NCBI GenBank assembly: GCA_016934825.1
Contig: JAFGSB010000032.1
Location: 1 to 56,743, forward strand
Direction: 5' to 3'
Length of the DNA stretch: 56,743 bases
From: Candidatus Zhuqueibacterota bacterium
GTDB lineage: Bacteria > Zhuqueibacterota > Zhuqueibacteria > Residuimicrobiales > Krinioviventaceae
Below the pieces are notes generated by a model. That model had not been told where the DNA came from. It made no database searches and saw nothing but the letters and a program-made list of their open reading frames with translations. Positions within the stretch are counted from its first letter, which is position 1. Every line of letters starts with the position of its first letter. Of the stretch, positions 18,995-26,569 are shown one piece after another. Position numbers and translations under genes: made by a program.

Positions 18995-19028
18995 ACCTCC
19001 GGGAGGTCTTTGTTGACCTCCCGGAGGT
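18995..19028 (+). terminator. Perfect 14-bp hairpin after the barrel gene
   Basis: ACCTCCGGGAGGTC and GACCTCCCGGAGGT pair perfectly around a TTTGTT loop, 12 bases after the stop codon. No T tract follows. It may be a terminator or an mRNA 3'-end stabiliser. A weaker CCCCTC/GAGGGG pair lies in the 19125-19150 region. Confidence 0.6.
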
Positions 19029-19224
19029 ATCACAATCAACCGCGTTTATTTGAGTTCATGCTATAATAAATAGCAGGCATTTTTTCACTGCATTCAAAAA
19101 TTTTTAAAGCTTTTTCGATCGAATCCCCTCTCAGAAATTCCGGAGGGGTGAGGTGGATAAAATTCGAGAATTAGCTTGTTTTAATTAGTCTGTTTTTCAA
19201 ATTTCCGTTGAACCATAACAAAAT

Positions 19225-19881
19225 CTATAATTCCCACCATAAAGAATTGGGGAATTTTTTCTTTATAAATATAATCGGATCTTCGCGAGAAAAGACATAA
19301 CCCCGCTCGTAAAAGAGTTTATTTGTAAATCCATCGGAAATTGTTTTTGATATTACTTTACCCACTGTGTTAGTGGAATAGTCCTGGATATCACCTTCAC
19401 GCAACCCTAACCACGTGACATCAAAATTGATGATATGTCCTTTCGGTTTAACTGGAAACCATTCGGCTGTATACTCGATGGGCACCTCAGGATGACGCAT
19501 TCGATTATATTTTGAATCAGGAGAGGTCAAATTATTAACGATCTTGAGGGGCAGACTTCCAAACAAAGGCAAGATTACTGCTTTCAATGCATATTGACCT
19601 TCGGGAACATTGGGCACACAAAAATAGCCCTGCTTATCAGTGGTTACTGTATAATGATTTATCGTCCCGTCTGTACATTGACCTAACAGGACCACCTCGA
19701 AAGGACTGTCCCAATGTTGCCAGGACAATTCCTGGCTAATGTTTTCAACAATGACATTACCAACAATCAGGTAATTGTCTTCAACCGGTTCTTCAAGACT
19801 CTGTAATCCTCCCAAGTTAGCAGCACATCCTATTAGCATTAAAAGGGGAAAAAGAAAAACAAGATAAGTAATTTTTTTCAT
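19225..19881 (-). CDS. Lipoprotein with a carboxypeptidase-regulatory-like domain
   Basis: 218 residues. ATG 19881 is preferred over the GTG four codons upstream because GAGGA lies at proper distance before it. A signal peptide ends in lipobox LIGC. Residues about 35-110 form a CarboxypepD_reg-like beta-sandwich (IVGNVIVEN...TTDKQGYFCVPNVPEGQYALKAV). The C-terminal part is unrecognised. It is probably an outer-membrane or periplasmic lipoprotein of unknown role, transcribed convergently to the preceding barrel gene. Confidence 0.7.
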   Translation of the reverse strand: MKKITYLVFLFPLLMLIGCAANLGGLQSLEEPVEDNYLIVGNVIVENISQELSWQHWDSPFEVVLLGQCTDGTINHYTVTTDKQGYFCVPNVPEGQYALKAVILPLFGSLPLKIVNNLTSPDSKYNRMRHPEVPIEYTAEWFPVKPKGHIINFDVTWLGLREGDIQDYSTNTVGKVISKTISDGFTNKLFYERGYVFSREDPIIFIKKKFPNSLWWEL

Positions 19882-20009
19882 AACAATCCTCACATTTTAG
19901 GTTTATCCAGCGTTGCTTTCAATCACCAGGCAGTTAGCTTCTGTAAGTTTTTTCTCAACAAATTATCGGCATTTAATCCCAATACTACCGGTGTTAATGA
20001 GTGAACGGT

Positions 20010-20803
20010 TCAGGTTATATACAACTCGCATAAATTGTTGAGATGTTGGTCCTGGTTTTGGTGATATTTAAATCGACGATACTTTTTAAAGACTTTTATG
20101 GGATCAACTCCCGCTTGGAATTCTTTTCGCGCCTTATTTTCAGTTTCCAGAATTCGCTCCCCCACCTCAAGCACTTTTAATGTGAGTACCCGGGGAACCA
20201 CCAACACCCCATCAGGGTCACCAAAAATAAAATCTCCTAAATTGATCGCGACTGTTTCGGTTAATTCTCCGGAAATGATAATTGGCGTCTGATAATCAAG
20301 CATAATCACACGACCATAGGTCCCGACCGGCGAACGATATCGGATAGACACCGGATACTTTATTTCAAACAGCATCCCGCTAACCCGAGTACCACCATCC
20401 ACCAGGGCGCCCACCGCGCCATGCGCACGAGCCGTAGTAGCAGTGAGTTCTCCAAAAAGCGCTGCGTTATATGAGGTTGTTCCCCTCCCGTACTTCGACG
20501 CAGGGAAACTTTCTTGATCGCGTGCAATCGCCGAAACGGGTCAATTCATCCTTTATTGCCGTTGTGGCACCCTTTATGGTAAAAGCAGGTCCGGCAAGTT
20601 TCATATCTCAAGTTAGCGGCATAATCTCATAAGAAACTGCCTGATTGGGATAGCCAAACTTTCCGGAACATCAAAACCAAACCGGCATAAAGTTTCCTGC
20701 AGCGATTACAAATCTGCTCTAAATCGGAAGTTGATGTTGTTTCATTCCGGCTTTCAATATCAGCCGGTTTATTTAGTCCATCGCTTTGACGAGTCTCCTT
20801 CAT
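20010..20803 (-). pseudogene. Decayed RraA-like gene
   Basis: Read from ATG 20803, the frame gives an N-terminus (MKETRQSDGLNKPAD...) that runs into a TGA near 20629. The family homology continues in shifted frames: GYPNQAVSYEIMPLT, an in-frame TGA, DMKLAGPAFTIKGATTAI, then a further frameshift near 20540 into NAALFGELTATTARAHG and VGALVDGGTR...GDFIFGDPDGVLVVP. These are successive conserved blocks of the RraA/HMG-aldolase-like family. At least two frameshifts and one stop mean the gene is dead; only the 3' half (20010-20540) remains as one open frame. Confidence 0.8.
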
Positions 20804-21020
20804 TAGATTGTATGTAGTCAGAACATTTTGGATTATAATACTCTAAAATAAGAAGTACATTTTTAAAGAGCAAGTATTAATTTAATTCTTCATTATTAAT
20901 TGTGTTTGTTCATTTTTTTTGTTTTAATGTCAGATTTTTATGTTTCTCCTTGTTAAGATTATTTTTCCCCTTCCATAATACACATCAGCGGGTGTCACAT
21001 TATCCAGTGATTCTATGCTT

Positions 21021-21079
21021 GCCCCGGTCGTTGAGTAATCCCGTCATCAAACAAAGCGGGATAGTGGAACGTATTGAGA
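21021..21079. repeat. Interspersed palindromic repeat, diverged copy
   Basis: Begins GCCCCGGTCGTTGAGTA and ends GGAACGTATTGAG. These match the ends of the copies at 21185-21236 and 34187-34227, with an internal ATCCCG/CGGGAT stem. It is non-coding. Confidence 0.6.
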
Positions 21080-21117
21080 TGACATGACACAGCGAAAAAA
21101 CTGCCGGAAAACCATTA

Positions 21118-21236
21118 TAAAAATTCCGCCACTGATTCACTCGGACCAAACACGGATTTTATCTGCGTTTAATTTCAATTCTTGCCCCGGTCGCCGAGTA
21201 GGGCCGTCACGCCGGGCGTGACGGGACGTATCGAGG
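21118..21236. repeat. Composite interspersed repeat, copy 1
   Basis: The left half (AAATTCCGCCACTGATTCAC ... AACACGGATTTTATC) resembles the CCACGGATGA..CACGGA type repeat. The right half (GGTCGCCGAGTAGG ... GGGACGTATCGAG) contains a near-perfect 10-bp hairpin (CCGTCACGCC/GGCGTGACGG). The same two halves occur in the same order at 31500-31623. Confidence 0.7.
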
Positions 21237-21483
21237 CGTTTTTCAATCAAGTGCCGTCCACCTTCAAAACAGTTAAAGGGCCGGAACCCGACCCGAATCA
21301 ATAACAGCTAACAATTTTAGCGGCGCCATCAGGTGGACTACACCGCAGAACAGGAATTTCGGCTTGTCTCCGCTCGCACCGGACATCCTGTTCGGGGCGG
21401 GCAATAAAGCAGTACATCCTGTCCTGCACATGACAATTAGGATAAATTCTATAAATTAAAAAATTACAGATATAACGAAAAAA

Positions 21484-21605
21484 TTGTTGCATTTTGTAAT
21501 TTATGTCTTATATTTAAACAAATATAAATTTCAGTTGGGGAACAAAAAAGAAAAGGCATAACAGGACAGGGTTTTCCCGGTATTGTTATGCCTTTTTGTG
21601 TTTTC
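21484..21605 (+). ncRNA. Candidate small RNA or leader unit, copy 1
   Basis: TTGTTGC and TATATT are spaced like a promoter. They are followed by a short leader (ATTTCAGTTGGGGAACA) and a terminator hairpin (AAAAGGCATAACA / TGTTATGCCTTTT, then TTTTTGTGTTTT) at 21551-21605. A transcript would be about 80 nt and would stop before the YegP gene at 21674. A second copy is at 22172-22290. The RNA itself is inferred. Confidence 0.45.
21551..21605 (+). terminator. Terminator hairpin in duplicated block, copy 1
   Basis: A perfect 13-bp stem (AAAAGGCATAACA 21551-21563 / TGTTATGCCTTTT 21584-21596) with an inner GGG-TTTT-CCC. T runs follow, and A runs before it could serve the opposite strand too. Confidence 0.75.
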
Positions 21606-21673
21606 GGGTTCTCTGCGATTTATTTTAATTTAAAATCCTATATTTGTCCTGAACTTTTTGAAAGGAATAAAAA

Positions 21674-22003
21674 ATGGGTAAATATGTCATTAAAAAATCA
21701 AAGGACAATCAATTTTATTTTAATTTGAAAGCGGCCAATGGTGAAATAATACTGACCAGTGAAATGTATACAAGTAAAGATGGCGCGGAAAATGGTATAG
21801 ATTCCGTAAAGAAAAATTCACCGCTTGATTCCCGTTATGAGCGAAAAGAATCAAAAAGCGGACAAAATTATTTTATCTTAAAAGCCGCTAACGGACAAAT
21901 CATCGGCACAAGCGAGATGTACACGTCAAAGCCGGGTATGGAAAACGGCATAAAATCAGTAAAAAGCAATGGACCGGGTTCATCGGTTGAGGATTTGACA
22001 TAA
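21674..22003 (+). CDS. YegP family protein with tandem DUF1508 domains
   Basis: 109 residues made of two repeats of the DUF1508/UPF0339 unit. Each repeat contains a F.LKAANG.II.TSEMYTSK..(A/M)ENGI.SVK core, the first at residues about 10-48 and the second at about 58-98. The family is of unknown function; small beta-alpha-beta modules of this kind are common in FCB bacteria. GAAAGGAA precedes the ATG. The gene sits alone between the two copies of the duplicated terminator block. Confidence 0.92.
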   Translation: MGKYVIKKSKDNQFYFNLKAANGEIILTSEMYTSKDGAENGIDSVKKNSPLDSRYERKESKSGQNYFILKAANGQIIGTSEMYTSKPGMENGIKSVKSNGPGSSVEDLT

Positions 22004-22171
22004 ATAAACATTCCTGCTACCTCCCTACTCGCCCCGGATATCCCTGTCCGGGACGGGAAATAAAACAGGACATCCAGTCCTGCAAAACACTAGATTCCCA
22101 GTCTTTTCGAAAACGTTAAATTTGAAAACTTTTTCCCGGGGCAAGCAAAAATTTCATAAATAATGAAAATA

Positions 22172-22290
22172 TTGTTGCTTTTTAGTATTTTTGTATTATA
22201 TTAAAATATATACAAATTTCAGTTTGGGAAACATGATGAAAAGGCATAACAGGACTGGACATTCCCGGTATTGTTATGCCTTTTTGTGTT
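22172..22290 (+). ncRNA. Candidate small RNA or leader unit, copy 2
   Basis: TTGTTGC, an AT-rich promoter-like stretch (TATATT), leader AAATTTCAGTTTGGGAAACA and a terminator hairpin at 22239-22290. The inner stem differs from copy 1 (GGA-CAT-TCC instead of GGG-TTTT-CCC) but still pairs. It lies 165 bases before the subtilase start. Confidence 0.45.
22239..22290 (+). terminator. Terminator hairpin in duplicated block, copy 2
   Basis: The 13-bp stem AAAAGGCATAACA 22239-22251 / TGTTATGCCTTTT 22272-22284 is identical to copy 1 and is followed by TTTTTGTGTTTT. Confidence 0.75.
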
Positions 22291-22454
22291 TTAGGTTCTC
22301 CGTGGGTAGTAAATTCTTACAGTTTTTTATTTTTAATCAATTCAATGAGTGGGTTTTTTAAGAATTTTTTTATTTGAATGCGAAAATTCATAATTTATTG
22401 ATAATTTTCCTTTTTATTATAAAAACTAATAATAAAAACCTGTGGAGTCAATCA

Positions 22455-25400
22455 ATGGAATATATAAAAAATTTTCTTTTTGTTTTATTGTTAGTAATGA
22501 CTTCAATTACTCTGGGACAAACGGTTAACCGCCTTGATCCCTATGATATACAATACGAACCGGATGTTATACTGGTCAAGTTCCAGAAGGATGTAGAAGT
22601 ACCCTTGTTGTCAAACGGCAAACTGGGTAAAATGAGCCCCGATGGATTGGGCAAAGTTTTCAGCACCTATGGCATCACATCTGGTGAACGTCTTTTTCCT
22701 CATGTAAAAAAACAATCATCATTGCGAAAAATGAACCTCCCTGATGGCAGTCAGCAGCAGGTACCGAGCCTTTACAATATTTTCAAATTCAATGTGGATA
22801 CTAAATTTGATCCCAAAGCCGTTGCCGAAGAACTGTCGACACAACAGGATGTGGTTTATGCCGAACCCGATTACTATTTTTACGCAACCGGTACAAGCTC
22901 GGACAATCCGTTACCCTCTTTCAGTTTTTCCAATGGACTGAAAAAAACCAGTGCCACCACCCCCAATGATCCTTTGTACGGTGAACAATGGTATCTCGGA
23001 ACTTTTCCCGGCGTAAATGCCGAAGCGGCATGGGACAGCACCACCGGAGATACCACCCAGATCATTGCCATCATTGATACGGGTGTGGACTGGGACCACC
23101 CGGACCTGGATGACAATATCTGGACGAACTGGGGCGAGATCCCGGGCAACAGCATTGATGACGACTCTAATGGAAAAATTGATGACATTCGCGGCTGGGA
23201 TTTTGTCAATAACGACAATAACCCCAACGACGACAACTCGCACGGCACCCATGTGGCCGGCATTGCCGCGGCTGAAGGTAATAATGGTGTGGGCATATGC
23301 GGTGTGGCCTGGAATGCCAAGATCATGCCGGTAAAGATGCTGCAGAGTTCTGGCTCAGGCAGTTCCAGTGATCTGGCTTTGGCGATTAATTACGCGGCGG
23401 ATAACGGTGCAACCGTGATCAACATGAGTCTGGGGAGTTATGCGGAATCCATGATCGTGAAAACCGCTTTGGAAAACGCCTATTCAAGCGCGGTGCTGGT
23501 GGCTGCCGCGGGGAATGATGGATTGGATCTAGATTTACATAGTTCACCACTTTCATATTCTGCATTCTACCCTGCTTGTTATCCATTTGTATTAGGAGTC
23601 GAAGCAACTAATGATTTTGGTACTCTCGTATCTTTTTCAAATTATGATATCTCAGGACCAAAAATTGTAGGGAATAGTTCAGGATATAATTATGAAGTCA
23701 GATCTCCAGGTGTACATATTTACAATACATTCCCAAATGGGAATTATCATAATTTAAATGGAACATCTATGGCCTGCCCGGTGGTTGCGGGTGCTGTTTC
23801 TTTGTTAAAGGTTCTTTATCCAACACAGAGCACGGAACAGTTGTTTGCCAGGTTGATACAGGGTGCCAGCAGTAATATTCTTGATATTCAAGGCAGTATG
23901 GCCATTGAGTTGGAGCCGGATCTGCAATACATTACTTATACCTTGGTGGATACATTCCCTAGTTGCGATGGTGATGGTGTGGTCGATGCTGGCGAGACAC
24001 TTGAAATTTATTTGACTGTAAAAAATGTGGGAGGCTATGCGGACAGTGTTTGGTCAAAACTTCGATTAGGTGAATATGAAGATCCTTCAGTGGCTGATAT
24101 TATAGACAGTACTAGTCAGATCGGAGATATTTCTGAATACGCAACTTTAACAGGGGAATCCAATCCCTTTGTTATAGAGATTAATTCGGATGTTGTAAAT
24201 AACCGGGATATTGTGTTTGAATATGAGATTGGATATAAAAATGGAGGAATACAAGTAGGTGGAGAATTAGTATTAACTGTCCAGAAAGGTATAGAAATAG
24301 GTGGTTTAATCGACGTAAATACAGCTTGGACAAATGATAATTTTTATATTGTTGTTGATAATATTAGGGTGGGCGAGAATGTAACTGTAAGAATAGAACC
24401 GTCAACAGAGATTAGATTAAATCCAGATAAATCTATTGAAATCCGAGGTTCAATAATTGCACGAGGAAAACCAGATAGTCTAATTAAATTTATTAACAAT
24501 AGTTCTAATTTCTGGGATAGGATACATCTAAATAGTTATGCTGGTGATGATAGTTGTGTTTTTTCATATTGTTCAATTGAAGGATTTAAAAATTATGCAT
24601 TCCATTTCACCACCCAGTGTGATGTTACAATTTCAGATTGTGTCATTTTTAATGGTAATCTGACTGCGGAAAAGTGTTTTAATGTAAATAATCCAGTGGT
24701 TGATAAAATATTCAGAATAAACAGAAATGTACTTTTTGGTGATATTGGTAAAACCGCACTAGATATGGCTTTGTACAGTTACGCTACTAACATTTATTTT
24801 TGTAGCAATAACATAATAAATTCAAGAAGTTACATCCTACCACTTTCTTTCTATGCTGCTGAAGGGGGTGTAAAAAGAATTGTTGAGAATAATAATATTT
24901 TTAATAATAGCAGCACTCTATATGGTTTAAAGGATATCAGTCTTTATGGTAATCGTTCTTTTGCTGACATCAGCCAAAATTATTGGGGTACAACCGATTC
25001 AGTTGTAATAAAAAATAGAATCAATGACTTTTATTATGAAGGGAGTCGACCAATTGCTAAATTTTGGCCCTACCTTACTCAACCCTCTGATAGTGCACAT
25101 GGTATAGTCTGGAAAGTTGAATTAAACAGCCAAAATCCCCAAGAAGTAAGCATCGAACCCATCGGCATGGAAACTGTCCAATTCGATGTGTATTTTAACC
25201 GGGCCATGGATATTGATTTTGTACCTTTTTTGACTTTTGGCGTGCGTGACCCCTATACGCAGAATGTTGTCACAGACAATGCGTTCTGGTCTTCGGATTC
25301 AACCATCTGGTCCGCTTATTTTGATGTAGGTCTGGAGACAGGCGATGGTATCAATACCATCCGCGTGGCCAATGCCAAGGATACCGACCATTTTGATATC

Positions 25401-26555
25401 CCCATTGAAGATAGCCGGTTCCAATTTGTTATCCAGGCCGCCGGCGCGGCTTCAAATGAGTTTTTAGCAACTGTGGGTGTGGGCAAGGTAGAACTGGAAT
25501 GGCCCACAGCAGAGAGTGATGATGTTCTGGGTTACAACATGTACCGCATCATGCGACTCACCGACAGCACCTGGACCGATACAACGCTTATCAATACAGA
25601 GCTCATTACCGATTCAACCTATACGGATTATGCCGTAATTCCCGATTCCACCTACCGCTACTTGTACAGAGTGCTGGGCACGGACATGGTGGAGACCGAT
25701 TATTCAAAATCCGTGGCTGCCACGCCGGTGAACGCCTCCTCCGGCGACGCCAACGGCGATCTGGCCGTGAACGTGTTGGATATTGTGGCTATTGTCAACT
25801 ATATTCTGGAGGAAAATCCGCAACCCTTCCTGTTCGAAGCCGCCGATGTCAATGCAGACGGTTCGGTCAATGTTCTGGATATCGTCAGCACCGTGAACAT
25901 CATTCTTGGCGCCGGTAAACGCGTTCCGCTTGCGGACGCCGACGGCTCTGCAAACATGGAGATCAAAAACGGCAATATTTGTCTGGACAGTTCTTTACCG
26001 GTTTTTGCCATGCAGTTTACCTTGCGCGGACAGGATATGGAAAATTGTGAACTGGTTCCCACAGATGCTTTAACCGGTTTCGAGATCGCGAAAAACGAAA
26101 CTGAAGAATGGATCAAAGTGATAGCTTATTCATTGAGCGGCCATACAATAAACAGCGGCTTTCAGGAGCTTTTCAAGATCAAGGGCAACAGTGATATTAA
26201 ACTATCCGATATAGTCCTGGCCGACCGTAACGGGCTTCGTATTCCTACAGGCATATCCGAGACAATAGAGATACCTGAAAGTTATGTATTGAATCAGAAC
26301 TATCCCAATCCATTTAATCCAGAAACGACCATCAGTTATGGCTTACCCAAAGTCTCGGATGTGAAACTGGAAATCTACAATGTACTGGGTCAGCGCGTAT
26401 TTCAGTTCAAAGCAAGTGCTATGACTGCCGGTTATCATAAATACATCTGGAACGGCACCAGCGCAAGCGGGTCAATGGTGGGCAGTGGTGTCTATTTTAT
26501 CCGGTTGAAAGCCGGTGATTTTATCTCCGTTAAAAAAATGATGCTGCTACGATAA
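22455..26555 (+). CDS. Secreted subtilisin-family (S8) protease with dockerin and sorting domain
   Basis: 1366 residues from ATG 22455, which begins the signal peptide (KNFLFVLLLVMTSITLGQ) and has GTGGAG upstream; the frame is open 81 bases further. Order: propeptide-like part (about 30-140), S8 domain with Asp208 (IIDTGVD), His263 (HGTHVAG) and Ser438 (NGTSMACP), a CARDB-like part, a right-handed beta-helix-like region (about 615-875), a FN3-like part, a type I dockerin (about 1095-1150: DANGD..VNVLD and DVNADGSVNVLD, all calcium ligands present) and a C-terminal NYPNPFNPETTI sorting domain. The next gene, 14 bases downstream, encodes cohesin-like modules. Codon use turns AT-rich between about 23.52 and 25.1 kb. 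Confidence 0.9.
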   Translation: MEYIKNFLFVLLLVMTSITLGQTVNRLDPYDIQYEPDVILVKFQKDVEVPLLSNGKLGKMSPDGLGKVFSTYGITSGERLFPHVKKQSSLRKMNLPDGSQQQVPSLYNIFKFNVDTKFDPKAVAEELSTQQDVVYAEPDYYFYATGTSSDNPLPSFSFSNGLKKTSATTPNDPLYGEQWYLGTFPGVNAEAAWDSTTGDTTQIIAIIDTGVDWDHPDLDDNIWTNWGEIPGNSIDDDSNGKIDDIRGWDFVNNDNNPNDDNSHGTHVAGIAAAEGNNGVGICGVAWNAKIMPVKMLQSSGSGSSSDLALAINYAADNGATVINMSLGSYAESMIVKTALENAYSSAVLVAAAGNDGLDLDLHSSPLSYSAFYPACYPFVLGVEATNDFGTLVSFSNYDISGPKIVGNSSGYNYEVRSPGVHIYNTFPNGNYHNLNGTSMACPVVAGAVSLLKVLYPTQSTEQLFARLIQGASSNILDIQGSMAIELEPDLQYITYTLVDTFPSCDGDGVVDAGETLEIYLTVKNVGGYADSVWSKLRLGEYEDPSVADIIDSTSQIGDISEYATLTGESNPFVIEINSDVVNNRDIVFEYEIGYKNGGIQVGGELVLTVQKGIEIGGLIDVNTAWTNDNFYIVVDNIRVGENVTVRIEPSTEIRLNPDKSIEIRGSIIARGKPDSLIKFINNSSNFWDRIHLNSYAGDDSCVFSYCSIEGFKNYAFHFTTQCDVTISDCVIFNGNLTAEKCFNVNNPVVDKIFRINRNVLFGDIGKTALDMALYSYATNIYFCSNNIINSRSYILPLSFYAAEGGVKRIVENNNIFNNSSTLYGLKDISLYGNRSFADISQNYWGTTDSVVIKNRINDFYYEGSRPIAKFWPYLTQPSDSAHGIVWKVELNSQNPQEVSIEPIGMETVQFDVYFNRAMDIDFVPFLTFGVRDPYTQNVVTDNAFWSSDSTIWSAYFDVGLETGDGINTIRVANAKDTDHFDIPIEDSRFQFVIQAAGAASNEFLATVGVGKVELEWPTAESDDVLGYNMYRIMRLTDSTWTDTTLINTELITDSTYTDYAVIPDSTYRYLYRVLGTDMVETDYSKSVAATPVNASSGDANGDLAVNVLDIVAIVNYILEENPQPFLFEAADVNADGSVNVLDIVSTVNIILGAGKRVPLADADGSANMEIKNGNICLDSSLPVFAMQFTLRGQDMENCELVPTDALTGFEIAKNETEEWIKVIAYSLSGHTINSGFQELFKIKGNSDIKLSDIVLADRNGLRIPTGISETIEIPESYVLNQNYPNPFNPETTISYGLPKVSDVKLEIYNVLGQRVFQFKASAMTAGYHKYIWNGTSASGSMVGSGVYFIRLKAGDFISVKKMMLLR

Positions 26556-26569
26556 AATAATCGGAGATA

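Larger units (their letters stand above)
20804..21372. other. Intergenic region with interspersed palindromic repeats
   Basis: No convincing gene. It holds a diverged repeat copy at 21021-21079 and a composite repeat at 21118-21236, described separately. The reading frame at 20902-21087 runs through a repeat and has no family features. Confidence 0.5.
21373..21615 (+). repeat. Duplicated block upstream of the YegP gene, copy 1
   Basis: This block shares order and sequence with 22028-22305: a CTCGC.CCGGA..TCC start, an ACATCC.GTCCTGCA palindromic repeat, TTGTTGC followed by an AT-rich promoter-like stretch (TATATT), the leader AAATTTCAGTTGGGGAA, and a 13-bp terminator hairpin. The middle has diverged. 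The two copies flank the YegP-like gene. Confidence 0.75.
22028..22305 (+). repeat. Duplicated block downstream of the YegP gene, copy 2
   Basis: Starts 24 bases after the YegP stop codon. It has the same order of elements as 21373-21615 but a longer, diverged centre (22090-22165). Same orientation as copy 1, so recombination between the two would delete the YegP gene. Confidence 0.75.
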
